Shown here one piece after another: positions 8,080-16,700 of a stretch of 64,000 bases of DNA. The position numbers and the translations under genes were made by a program. Source of the DNA: Bradyrhizobium cytisi (GTDB lineage: Bacteria > Pseudomonadota > Alphaproteobacteria > Rhizobiales > Xanthobacteraceae). The notes below the pieces were generated by a model. It worked only from the letters and a program-made list of their open reading frames with translations, ran no database searches and was not told the DNA's origin. Each line of letters opens with the position of its first letter. Within the stretch, counting starts at the first letter, position 1. Where the stretch lies: assembly GCF_008123515.1 (NCBI RefSeq), contig NZ_VSSR01000012.1, positions 31,687 to 95,686 of the forward strand, read 5' to 3'.

Positions 8080-9876
8080 TCAACCGCCCTTGCCGTCGTC
8101 TTTCTTCTTGTCCGCCTGCGCGGCCGAAGAGTTCGAATTCTCATCCGTCATGCCATTGGCGATCTTGGCCTCGATCTTCGGCAGATCGTCCGGCTCGGGC
8201 TTGAGATCGCGAGCATGCGCCCACTGGAATTTTGCCTCCAGCGTGCGGCCGACGCGCCAATAGGCGTCGCCGAGATGGTCGTTGATCGTGGGATCCTCGG
8301 GCTTGAGGTCGATCGCGCGCTCGAGGTTCTTCACCGCCTCTTCGTAGTTGCCGATGCGGTAATAGGCCCAGCCGAGGGAATCGACGATGTAGCCGTCGTC
8401 GGGCCGCTGCTCGACGGCACGCTTGATCATCTTCATGCCTTCGTCGAGGTTCACGCCCTGGTCGATCCAGGAATAGCCGAGATAGTTGAGGACATGCGGC
8501 TGATCGGGCTGCAGCTCGAGCGCCTTCTTCATGTCGGCTTCGGCCTTGCCCCACTCCTTGGTGCGTTCCTCGCAAATGCCGCGATAGTAGTACCAGACGC
8601 TGTTGGCCTTGTCGTTGCCGGCCGGCAGCGCGTCGATGCCGCGCGAATAGGTCGCGCCGCAGTCGCCGAACTTCTTGCGGCCGCGCTCGATATTGCCGAG
8701 CGCCATAACGGCCTCAATATCCTTGGAGTCCTCGGCGGTCACACCCTTGAGGATCTTGATCGCCTCGTCGGTGCGGTCGGCCGAATCCAGATCGATGGCG
8801 AGCTGGATCTGCGCGTTACGCTTCAAGGGCGAGCTCGACGGGACCCGCTCATAGATCTTGATCGCCATCTGCGGCCGCTTCACCGATTCATAGAGGTCGG
8901 CGAGCGAGAGCAGGGCCAGCGGATGACTGGGCTGGAGATAGAGTGCGAGCTGGAGATAGACCAGCGCGAGATCTTCGCCGCCGCGACGAGTCAACGTGGC
9001 GCCGATGCCGTAGAGCGCCTCGGCAGCACCAGCCTGCGCGGAATCGACCAGCGACGGCATCTTCTTGCCGGCCTTGGTCTCGCGCAGGCCTTCCACGATC
9101 AGCGGATGGCGGGCGAGCTTCTTGTCGAAGGCTTCATAGATCGCGGTCGCCGAGGCCGCGTCCTTGTTGCGCGACAGCCAGCGCGCATAGGCCTCGCTGA
9201 CGCGCAGCATGGAATCGTCGAGTTTGTAGGCGCGCTCGAAGCGGGCGCCTGCGTCCTTCTCCTTGCCGGCGTTCTCGAGAATCATGCCGGCGTGCAGGTC
9301 CTTGAACAGCGGATACCATTCCGGGCCCGCCAGCTTATCGATGGTCGCGACCGCGCCCTTGGCATCGCCCGCACCATAGGCGGCCCAGCCGGACAACAGC
9401 GTTGCGACGAGATCGGTGATCGGCCCGCGAACCGACTGGTTGATGTTGCTCTGCGCGCTCGGATACTTCTTCAGCTTCAAATCATGCACGCCGACCACGA
9501 GGCGCGCGACGCGATTGGTCTTGTCGATGGCCAGGATGCGCTCGGCGAGCTTCACCGCTTCCTCGATGTCGCCATCGCCGAGCGAGGAAATGAAAGCGCG
9601 GTCGAGCAGCTCGTTGTTCTTGGGGTCGGTCCGCAGCGCGGAGCGGTAAAAGGCGGCGGCCGAGGTCGCGTCGCGCTCGACGCTGGCGTGACGGGCGGCG
9701 AGATAGCTGCCGGCGGTGGTGAGCGACTTCAGATCGTTTCGGGTCGGAAACTGCGCCGCCGTGTCGGCCGGATGATCCGGCGTCTGCGCCAGCACCCCGC
9801 CAGGGACCGCCACGATCGCAGAGCCGGCAAGGGCGATGGCAGCAGCAGTCCAGCGGTTGAAACGATTTGAAAACAT
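8080..9876 (-). CDS. tetratricopeptide repeat protein, exported
   Basis: This 598-residue protein has a signal peptide (hydrophobic segment at 11-25, AAAIALAGSAIVAVPGG, likely cut after VLAQ) followed by many TPR units, clearest at about 415-560 (for example DEGMKMIKRAVEQRPDDGYI and NLERAIDLKPEDPTI). TPRs are protein-protein scaffolds, so a periplasmic or outer-membrane assembly role is plausible. The Lys/Asp-rich tail (QADKKKDDGKGG) is low complexity. It lies upstream of ispE on the same strand. No enzymatic motif was seen. Confidence 0.85.
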   Translation of the reverse strand: MFSNRFNRWTAAAIALAGSAIVAVPGGVLAQTPDHPADTAAQFPTRNDLKSLTTAGSYLAARHASVERDATSAAAFYRSALRTDPKNNELLDRAFISSLGDGDIEEAVKLAERILAIDKTNRVARLVVGVHDLKLKKYPSAQSNINQSVRGPITDLVATLLSGWAAYGAGDAKGAVATIDKLAGPEWYPLFKDLHAGMILENAGKEKDAGARFERAYKLDDSMLRVSEAYARWLSRNKDAASATAIYEAFDKKLARHPLIVEGLRETKAGKKMPSLVDSAQAGAAEALYGIGATLTRRGGEDLALVYLQLALYLQPSHPLALLSLADLYESVKRPQMAIKIYERVPSSSPLKRNAQIQLAIDLDSADRTDEAIKILKGVTAEDSKDIEAVMALGNIERGRKKFGDCGATYSRGIDALPAGNDKANSVWYYYRGICEERTKEWGKAEADMKKALELQPDQPHVLNYLGYSWIDQGVNLDEGMKMIKRAVEQRPDDGYIVDSLGWAYYRIGNYEEAVKNLERAIDLKPEDPTINDHLGDAYWRVGRTLEAKFQWAHARDLKPEPDDLPKIEAKIANGMTDENSNSSAAQADKKKDDGKGG

Positions 9877-10182
9877 CAGGGCTCGCCTTGAGTTTGTAGT
9901 GCCTGGGTTTGAAGCAAATGGCCGTCTCGCACGCGAACGCCGCCGGCGACACGGGACCCGGAACCGTCTGGGCCGGACAATGCCGCTTTTGGCGCTTCAC
10001 CGCAAGGATTCGGGCCGGGCGATCCCTTCCGCACGCCCCAAATCGGCCAAGTGACGGTCAAGAGCGCCCCAAGACGCTGTCACTATGGCCTTATCGTGGC
10101 CGGGGGCACCCGTGGTGCTCCCGTTCTCACGCGAACGTGCGTTACATCACCCTTCGGACCTATTTGGTCGCCTGGCGCACCG
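9877..10182. other. 306-bp gap without a supported gene
   Basis: Between the TPR gene and the end of the ETF-QO gene I see no coding frame with a good start, no tRNA and no clear palindrome apart from short GC-rich inverted stretches. It must contain the TPR gene promoter and the ETF-QO terminator, but neither stands out. Confidence 0.5.
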
Positions 10183-11844
10183 TTACATCGCCTCGTAGTT
10201 CGGACCGCCGCCTCCCTCCGGAGGAACCCAGGTGATGTTGCCGTTGGGGTCCTTCACGTCGCAGGTTTTGCAGTGGACGCAGTTCTGGGCGTTGATCTGG
10301 AAGCGCGGGCCCGAACCTTCCTCGATCCACTCATAGACGCCGGCCGGGCAATAGCGATTCGACGGACCGGCGAACACGTCGTGCTCGGAAGTCTTCTGCA
10401 GGTTCATGTCGGCCACCAGGAGGTGGACCGGCTGATCCTCCTCGTGATTGGTGTTGGACAGGAACACCGAGGACAGCTTGTCGAAGGAGATCTTGCCGTC
10501 CGGCTTCGGATAGTTCTTCGGCGCGTGTTGCTTGGCCGGATCGAGCGTCGCGCGATCGGGCTTGGCATGGGACTGCGTGCCGAACAGCGAGGTGCCGAAC
10601 AGCGTGTTGAACCACATGTCGAAGCCGCCGAGCGCGACGCCAAGCACGGTGCCGAACTTCGACCACAGTGGCTTGACGTTGCGGACCAGGAACAGATCCT
10701 TTCCGACCGACGAGGACCGCCACGCGTTCTCGTAGTCGACGATCTCGTCGTTGGCGCGATCGGCCGCGAGCGCGGCTGCAACATGCTCAGCGGCAAGCAT
10801 GCCGGTGCCCATCGCATTGTGCACGCCCTTGATGCGCGGCACGTTGACGAAGCCGGCCGCACAGCCGACCAGCGCGCCGCCGGGGAAAGTCAGCTTTGGC
10901 ACCGACTGGTAGCCGCCTTCGGTGATGGCACGCGCACCATAGGCAAGGCGCTTGGCACCTTCGAAGGTGCCGCGGATCGACGGATGAGTCTTGAAGCGCT
11001 GGAACTCGTCGAACGGCGATAGATACGGATCGTCGTAGTTCAGATGCACGACGAAGCCGACCGCGACGAGATTATCGTCGTAGTGATAGAGGAACGACCC
11101 ACCGCCGGTCTTGAGGTCGAGTGGCCAGCCGAACGAATGCTGGATCATGCCCTTCTGGTGCTTGGCGGGATCGATCTGCCAGACCTCCTTGAGGCCGATG
11201 CCGAACTTCGCCGGCTCGCTGTTGGAATCGAGCGCGAATTTTGCGATCAGCTGCTTGGTCAGGCTGCCGCGCGCGCCTTCGGCGAACAGCGTGTACTTGC
11301 CGAGCAACTCCATGCCGCGGGTGAAGGAGTCTTTCGGCTTGCCGTCGCGGCCGATGCCCATGTCGCCAGTGGCGATGCCCCTCACCGCGCCCTGCTCGTC
11401 ATAGAGCACTTCGGCGGCGGCAAAGCCCGGGTAGATCTCGACGCCGAGCGCCTCGGCCTTGCGCGCCAGCCAGCGGCAGACATTGCCGAGCGAGCCGATA
11501 TAGCAGTGATGGTTGTCCATCAGCGGCGGCATCATGAAGTTCGGCAGCTTGATCGCGCCTCCGGCCGTCATCCAGTAGAAGCGGTCGTCCTTCACCTGGG
11601 TCTTCAGCGGGCAGTCGGAATCCTCGCGCCAGTCCGGGGTCAGCTTGTCGAGCCCGGCCGGATCGATCACGGCGCCGGAGAGAATGTGCGCACCGACCTC
11701 GGAGCCCTTCTCCACCACGACGACGTTGAGATCGGCATTGATCTGCTTCAGCCGGATCGCCGCAGCCAGGCCCGAGGGGCCGGCGCCGACGATGACGACG
11801 TCGAATTCCATGGATTCCCGCGGGGGAAGTTCTTCGGTGCTCAT
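10183..11844 (-). CDS. electron transfer flavoprotein-ubiquinone oxidoreductase
   Basis: This 553-residue membrane-associated flavoprotein takes electrons from ETF and reduces ubiquinone. It has the N-terminal FAD-binding motif VVIVGAGPSGLAAA (16-29), the ubiquinone and membrane region in the middle, and a C-terminal 4Fe-4S domain with CPAGVYEW and CVHCKTC motifs. Length matches the family. It is divergent from the uracil-DNA glycosylase, with a 23-bp tandem repeat in between that could regulate either gene. No etfAB genes are in the window. Confidence 0.96.
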   Translation of the reverse strand: MSTEELPPRESMEFDVVIVGAGPSGLAAAIRLKQINADLNVVVVEKGSEVGAHILSGAVIDPAGLDKLTPDWREDSDCPLKTQVKDDRFYWMTAGGAIKLPNFMMPPLMDNHHCYIGSLGNVCRWLARKAEALGVEIYPGFAAAEVLYDEQGAVRGIATGDMGIGRDGKPKDSFTRGMELLGKYTLFAEGARGSLTKQLIAKFALDSNSEPAKFGIGLKEVWQIDPAKHQKGMIQHSFGWPLDLKTGGGSFLYHYDDNLVAVGFVVHLNYDDPYLSPFDEFQRFKTHPSIRGTFEGAKRLAYGARAITEGGYQSVPKLTFPGGALVGCAAGFVNVPRIKGVHNAMGTGMLAAEHVAAALAADRANDEIVDYENAWRSSSVGKDLFLVRNVKPLWSKFGTVLGVALGGFDMWFNTLFGTSLFGTQSHAKPDRATLDPAKQHAPKNYPKPDGKISFDKLSSVFLSNTNHEEDQPVHLLVADMNLQKTSEHDVFAGPSNRYCPAGVYEWIEEGSGPRFQINAQNCVHCKTCDVKDPNGNITWVPPEGGGGPNYEAM

Positions 11845-11953
11845 CTGATCTCAGCCCTTGAGACGGTTCCTCGTCATTTGCGCTCCCTTGTTTCCGATTT
11901 TTCCGGGTAGGACAACCACGGAAATGCGTTCCGTTGGGATGCAAGGCGCCTTA

Positions 11954-11999
11954 AGATGAACTAATAGTCTGACTTTAGATGAACTAATAGTCTGACTTT
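11954..11999. repeat. 23-bp perfect tandem duplication
   Basis: The 23-base unit beginning AGATGAACTAATAGTCTGAC occurs twice back to back (11954-11976 and 11977-11999) with no mismatch. It ends 4 bases before the uracil-DNA glycosylase ATG at 12004 and lies about 110 bp upstream of the divergent ETF-QO start. It is AT-richer than its surroundings, as a pair of regulator sites would be. No known binding site was recognised. Confidence 0.9.
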
Positions 12000-12003
12000 C
12001 CAA

Positions 12004-12810
12004 ATGATCCCCGAGCCCGCACCTACCGTCCGAGAGCTTCTCGCCTTCTATCTGGAGGCCGGTGTCGATTGTGCGCTCGCCGAGGAACCGGTCGACCGCC
12101 TGGCGGAATTGGACGCCCCGCCGCCGGCCCCGCGCGCGGTGCCGGTCGAAGCACCGCGGCCTGTCGCCGCGCCTGCGGTGATGCGCGGCGAGGCCGCACT
12201 GGCGCCCGACGTCGCTATCGCCTCGGCCCGCGAGGCCGCGCGCACTGCGCCAACACTCGAGGCGCTGCGAGAGCTCATGCAAAACTTCGAGGGCTGCGCG
12301 CTCAAGCACACTGCGACGCGGCTGGTGTTCGCCGACGGCAATCCGCAGGCGCGCATCATGTTCGTCGGCGAGGCGCCGGGCCGCGACGAGGATATCGAGG
12401 GACTTCCGTTTGTGGGACGCAGCGGCAAGCTGCTCGACCTCATGATCGGCGCGATCGGGCTCAACCGCACCACGGCCTACATCACCAACGTCATTCCCTG
12501 GCGGCCACCCGGCAACCGTACGCCGACGCCGCAGGAGACGCAGATCTGCCTGCCCTTCATCCAGCGTCATATCGAGCTGGTGAACCCAGATGTGCTGGTG
12601 ACGCTCGGCAATCCCTCGACGCAGACGCTGCTCTCGACCCGCGAGGGCATCATGCGGACGCGCGGCCGCTGGTTCGACTACGACACGGGTAGCCGCACCA
12701 TCCGCGCGCTGCCGACCTTTCACCCGGCCTACCTCTTGCGCTCGCCGTCCTACAAGCGGCTTGCCTGGCAGGATCTGCGCGCGATCGCGAAGTTGCTGGC
12801 GGGCGCGTGA
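12004..12810 (+). CDS. uracil-DNA glycosylase, family 4-like
   Basis: This 268-residue glycosylase removes uracil from DNA. The catalytic loop GEAPGRDED lies at 122-130, [11 protein letters not shown] follows, and the second motif [10 protein letters not shown] is near 242. The first ~90 residues are an Ala/Pro-rich extension. Family 4 enzymes bind a 4Fe-4S cluster with four Cys; here only Cys98 and Cys182 stand at plausible ligand positions, and the usual Cys-x2-Cys pairs are absent. The cluster may be lost or bound differently. The ATG at 12004 has only 4 nt between it and a tandem repeat. Confidence 0.88.
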   Translation: MIPEPAPTVRELLAFYLEAGVDCALAEEPVDRLAELDAPPPAPRAVPVEAPRPVAAPAVMRGEAALAPDVAIASAREAARTAPTLEALRELMQNFEGCALKHTATRLVFADGNPQARIMFVGEAPGRDEDIEGLPFVGRSGKLLDLMIGAIGLNRTTAYITNVIPWRPPGNRTPTPQETQICLPFIQRHIELVNPDVLVTLGNPSTQTLLSTREGIMRTRGRWFDYDTGSRTIRALPTFHPAYLLRSPSYKRLAWQDLRAIAKLLAGA

Positions 12811-12846
12811 GGGACGGGACACTCCCTCCCCGTCATTGCGAGAGCC

Positions 12847-14355
12847 TTACGTCCCCTTCGGCCGCACGATGGCCCAGCCGATCCGCAGCAACTGCTGGCG
12901 GCCGGTCACCAGCCATTCGAAGGCGCGTGGCACTTCCGGCACGATGCCGGGAAAGCGCGCGAGGATTTCGGGCGGCGGAGTGCCGGCAGTATCTGAGGCG
13001 CGCCAGACCACGACGCCGCCGGTCTCGCTGAATTTTGCCTGTGACATCCAGGGCGTACGCACGGGCGCGCCTTCGATGAACAGATGCGGCCGGCCGGAGT
13101 GCATCGCAATCAAGCTCGCAAGCTCGGTTTCACCTGCGACCGCGCGCAGGCGATGGTTGGTGCGGCGGGCAAAGCTGTCGTCGAAGAAGTCCGAGATCGC
13201 GCGCGCCGGCATCGATGTCGCGATCTCACCGGTGCCGCTCCAGGGCAGGAACAGCACGGCCAGCACGACGCCGGCCGCGGGCGCCACGATGGCCGCTATC
13301 CACACCGTGCGCAGCATCCGGGCGCGGCGCATCGCAATGAGATCGCCGGCCACGACGACCATGGCGAGGCCCGACACAACCAGCACCACGCCGGCACCGC
13401 CGACGACAGCATCGAGCCCGAACAGGCCGGAGATCAGGACCGCACCGAGCGCGGGCGCCAGCGTGAAGAAATGGACGAAGTTGCGCGCGAGCGGCTCGAC
13501 GGGCGGCCGGTAGATGATCGGCACCTCCTCGGTCTTGCCGGCGAACAGGGGTGAGTTGAGGAAGGTCAGCACAGGGATCGCCGCTGCGCCGAGCACGAGC
13601 CCGCCGAGCAGCCAGACGGCGTGGATCGCGCGGGCGCCGAGGTCGGCAATTTGCGGCAGGGCCGGCAGCACAAGGGTCTCGGCGCGCATCAGCCAGACCG
13701 CATAGGGCAGCGCCAGCACGGCGACGACGACGAGCGCGAACAGCGGATCGAGCGCGCGCAATGTCCGGCGGCCTGCGGCGGTCGACAGCGCGAAGACGAC
13801 GAGCAATGCGAGCAGGAAGATCGCGGCCGGCGTGGTCAGGAGCAGCAGGCCGGCCTCGATCGACCAGGCGAACCAGGCATTGCCGCGGCGCTGGCCGATG
13901 ATCTGCCAGGAATGCAGCAGCAACAGCGCCCAGATCGGCCGCGCGAGAACCAGGGGACCGAAGTCGAGCGCGGACGAGGAGAAAGCCAGCACCGTCATGG
14001 TCAGGAGCACAGCGAGCACCGCCTGCTGCGTGCCGACCACGGCGCGCGCCAGATGATAGAGCGTGATGAAGGTCGCGATCTCGCAGAGCTCGGCCAGGAC
14101 GTAAACGCCGAACATATGTCCGCCGACGGCGCGATAGGCGATATCGGCGAGCCAGACCGACAGCGGCGGGCCGAGATCAGTGCCGACCTGGTACTCGCGA
14201 CCGAAGGCCAGCAGGGTCGCGAGGCTGCCGGGCGGAGTGCGATAGAACAAGAGCGCCACCAGCAGCCACATCGCGGCCTGCAACAGCACGGCGATCCAGA
14301 CGATCAGCCGCGGCCGGGCGCGAATGAGCTCGATGACCAGGGAGGTAAACCGCAT
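12847..14355 (-). CDS. membrane glycosyltransferase-like protein (GT39/ArnT type)
   Basis: This protein of about 502 residues has ten or more hydrophobic segments. An early extracytoplasmic loop contains VGTDLGPPLSVWLAD, resembling the D-containing loop of polyprenyl-phosphate-sugar-dependent glycosyltransferases (PMT/ArnT). The C-terminal ~130 residues are soluble and probably periplasmic. ATG at 14355 (MRFTSLVIELIRARPRL) is chosen. The upstream gene on the same strand is rnhB, 99 bp away. The transferred sugar and acceptor cannot be told. Confidence 0.7.
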   Translation of the reverse strand: MRFTSLVIELIRARPRLIVWIAVLLQAAMWLLVALLFYRTPPGSLATLLAFGREYQVGTDLGPPLSVWLADIAYRAVGGHMFGVYVLAELCEIATFITLYHLARAVVGTQQAVLAVLLTMTVLAFSSSALDFGPLVLARPIWALLLLHSWQIIGQRRGNAWFAWSIEAGLLLLTTPAAIFLLALLVVFALSTAAGRRTLRALDPLFALVVVAVLALPYAVWLMRAETLVLPALPQIADLGARAIHAVWLLGGLVLGAAAIPVLTFLNSPLFAGKTEEVPIIYRPPVEPLARNFVHFFTLAPALGAVLISGLFGLDAVVGGAGVVLVVSGLAMVVVAGDLIAMRRARMLRTVWIAAIVAPAAGVVLAVLFLPWSGTGEIATSMPARAISDFFDDSFARRTNHRLRAVAGETELASLIAMHSGRPHLFIEGAPVRTPWMSQAKFSETGGVVVWRASDTAGTPPPEILARFPGIVPEVPRAFEWLVTGRQQLLRIGWAIVRPKGT

Positions 14356-14454
14356 GCAACGCCCGCAAGATGCAGCCAACCCGTCCAGCCGGCCCTATTC
14401 GCTCACGCCTGTTTTGATAAAGGGCGCTGCGCGTCGTGGCAACGACAGTCTACG

Positions 14455-15240
14455 CTAGAGGCCTGCCGAAGCATCGATTTCAACTGTGGTCTCAACCTGC
14501 ACCTCGACCTCGGTGACCGCAAACAGATCCCGCACCGGCTCGACGGTCCAGGGCATGTGCTTGGCGCGGGCGGCGGCGACCGGGGCGAAGAAGCTGCGGT
14601 GGTGCGCGGTGGGGCCGAGACGGTCGAGCGCGTCGAGATGCTCGGGGACGGCGTAGCCCTTGTGCTGCTCGAAACCGTAGCCCGGGCAGTCCTGCGCCAG
14701 CGCGCACATCAGCCGGTCGCGCGTCACCTTGGCGACGATCGAGGCGGCCGCAATCGACAGCACGATGCCGTCGCCGCCGATCACGGCCTCGCAGTCGCAT
14801 GCAGTATCGAGCCGGTCGCGGCCGTCGACGAAGACGTGCTTCGGCGTCTCCGGCAGCGCGATCACCGCGCGCTTCAACGCCCAGAGCGAGGCGCGCAGGA
14901 TGTTGTCGCGGTCGATGCGGAAGCGCGAGGCGACCGCGACCGAGACCTGGGCGGTGGCACAGATCTTGTCGAAAAGCTTCTCGCGCTCCTCCGCCGTCAG
15001 CCGCTTGGAATCGTCGATGCCGCGCGGAATGCGGTCGGGGTCGAGAATCACCGCAGCCGCCACCACGGGGCCGGCGAGCGGCCCGCGACCGGCCTCGTCG
15101 CAGCCAGCCACCGGCCAGATGCCGCGCTTGATCAGCGCGCGCTCACGACGGAAGCTCGCTTTCGCTGGCGCGGCATTCCTGGCAGCGTCGTTCTTTGACG
15201 CCTCTTTGGCTGGTGTCTTGGTGGACTTGTCCCGAATCAT
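14455..15240 (-). CDS. rnhB: ribonuclease HII
   Basis: This 261-residue enzyme cuts the RNA strand of RNA-DNA hybrids and single ribonucleotides in DNA. The signature [20 protein letters not shown] is at about 46-65, with [11 protein letters not shown] following and later acidic residues in VDGRDRLD. A 36-residue basic, Ala/Lys-rich tail precedes the catalytic domain. ATG at 15240 gives the usual size; the frame is open further upstream but without family similarity. Confidence 0.95.
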   Translation of the reverse strand: MIRDKSTKTPAKEASKNDAARNAAPAKASFRRERALIKRGIWPVAGCDEAGRGPLAGPVVAAAVILDPDRIPRGIDDSKRLTAEEREKLFDKICATAQVSVAVASRFRIDRDNILRASLWALKRAVIALPETPKHVFVDGRDRLDTACDCEAVIGGDGIVLSIAAASIVAKVTRDRLMCALAQDCPGYGFEQHKGYAVPEHLDALDRLGPTAHHRSFFAPVAAARAKHMPWTVEPVRDLFAVTEVEVQVETTVEIDASAGL

Positions 15241-15326
15241 GGCCGGGATCGTGCGCAAGCGATCCGGCCTGCGCAACAGGGAACCCCAACAATTCCCGTT
15301 ATTCAGACAGGTTGTTGCTCCGCGCC

Positions 15327-16490
15327 TCAGAACAGGCTGAGCTGCTCGCCGTTCTGCTTTGGCCGGGCAAAATGATCCGTGGTCAGTTTCGCGCGGCGCT
15401 TGTTCAGCCCGAGCCGGTCGCAGGCGATCTCGAAGCGACGGCCGATGGTCCAGGCCATCGGGCCGGTGCCCTTCATCCGCTCGCCCCATTTGGCGTCGTA
15501 GTCGCGGCCGCCGCGCATGTCGCGGATCAGCGTGAAGACGTGGCGATAGCGGTCCGGATAGTTCGCCATCAGCCATTCGCGGAAGAGATCGCGGACCTCG
15601 AGCGGCAGCCGCAGCAGCACGTAGGAGGCTTCCTTGACGCCGGCGTGCGCCGCGGCATCGAGAATGCGCTCGATCTCGGAATCGTTGAGCGCGGGGATCA
15701 CGGGCGCGACCATCACCGTGGTCGGAATGCCGGCGTCCGAGAGCTGCTTCAGCGCCTCAAGCCGCTTCGGCGGCGTCGAGGCGCGCGGCTCCATGGTGCG
15801 CGCGAGTTTTGGGTCGAGCGAGGTCACCGATATCGCGACCTTGGCGAGGTTGCGCTTGGCCATGCGGGCGAGAATGTCGATGTCGCGCACCACCAGCGCC
15901 GACTTGGTGACGATGCCGACGGGATGGCCGGCGCGCTCCAGCACCTCCAGAATGCCGCGCATGATTTTGCGCTCGCGCTCGATCGGCTGATAGGGATCGG
16001 TGTTGGTGCCGATCGCGATCATCCGCGGCTCGTAGCCGGCGGCCGCGAGCTCCTTCTCGAGCAGCGCCGGCGCCTCGGGCTTCACGAACAGCTTTGACTC
16101 GAAGTCGAGGCCCGGCGACAGGCCGAGATAGGCATGCGTCGGCCGCGCGAAGCAATAGACGCAGCCATGCTCGCAGCCGCGGTAGGGATTGATCGACCGA
16201 TCGAAGCCGATGTCGGGGGAATCGTTGCGGGTAATCACCTTGCGCGAGGTGTCGACACCGACCGTGGTCTTGAACGGCGGCAGCTCTTCCAGGCTCTGCC
16301 AGCCGTCGTCGAAGGCGACGCGTGCCTCGGCCTCGTAGCGGCCGCTGGCGTTGGATTGCGCGCCCCGCCCTCGCTTGCGCGCACGGTCGATGGCGACGCC
16401 AAGCTCGGGGAAATCAGAAGGCGCACCCGCCGGCTCGGAGGGCGCCGTGACCGGCGGGTGCTTGAGAGCAGAAGAAGAAGCTGGACTCAT
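15327..16490 (-). CDS. PA0069/SplB-type radical SAM protein
   Basis: This 387-residue radical SAM enzyme has the cluster motif C-x3-C-x2-C in [13 protein letters not shown], placed near residue 104, and the pattern [10 protein letters not shown] typical of the PA0069 family related to spore photoproduct lyase. The activity is not established for this family; DNA repair is a guess from the SplB relationship. ATG 16490 is favoured over GTG 16511. It lies upstream of rnhB on the same strand, 86 bp away. Confidence 0.85.
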   Translation of the reverse strand: MSPASSSALKHPPVTAPSEPAGAPSDFPELGVAIDRARKRGRGAQSNASGRYEAEARVAFDDGWQSLEELPPFKTTVGVDTSRKVITRNDSPDIGFDRSINPYRGCEHGCVYCFARPTHAYLGLSPGLDFESKLFVKPEAPALLEKELAAAGYEPRMIAIGTNTDPYQPIERERKIMRGILEVLERAGHPVGIVTKSALVVRDIDILARMAKRNLAKVAISVTSLDPKLARTMEPRASTPPKRLEALKQLSDAGIPTTVMVAPVIPALNDSEIERILDAAAHAGVKEASYVLLRLPLEVRDLFREWLMANYPDRYRHVFTLIRDMRGGRDYDAKWGERMKGTGPMAWTIGRRFEIACDRLGLNKRRAKLTTDHFARPKQNGEQLSLF

Positions 16491-16542
16491 GAAGCCAAGA
16501 TAGCACGCCACAGGAACAAATCAAGAACACAAATGAAAAACG

Positions 16543-16566
16543 CGAAAACAACCCCATGCACAGTAG
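16543..16566. repeat. 24-bp dispersed repeat, copy 1
   Basis: This 24-base sequence containing AACAACCCCATGCACAGTAG is identical to 56787-56810, some 40 kb away. It lies in the divergent region between the radical SAM gene and the phosphoketolase. A partial match (CCATGCACAGT) is at 58650-58660. Confidence 0.85.
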
Positions 16567-16700
16567 AGCTGCCCAAACCTCGCGCGCTGACTGTTGGCCT
16601 CACGCAACAACGCGTGACCTCGATCCCGCTTGATGCGGCTGAAGGATCGATCTTGCCGGAACTCGGTTGGTGACGGTCCCGGGTGAAAGTCGGCAGGAAC

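Noticed and set aside
10051..11022. Long plus-strand frames opposite ETF-QO and other GC-rich genes
   Set aside because: They are antisense shadows caused by high GC; no family motif and no ribosome binding site.
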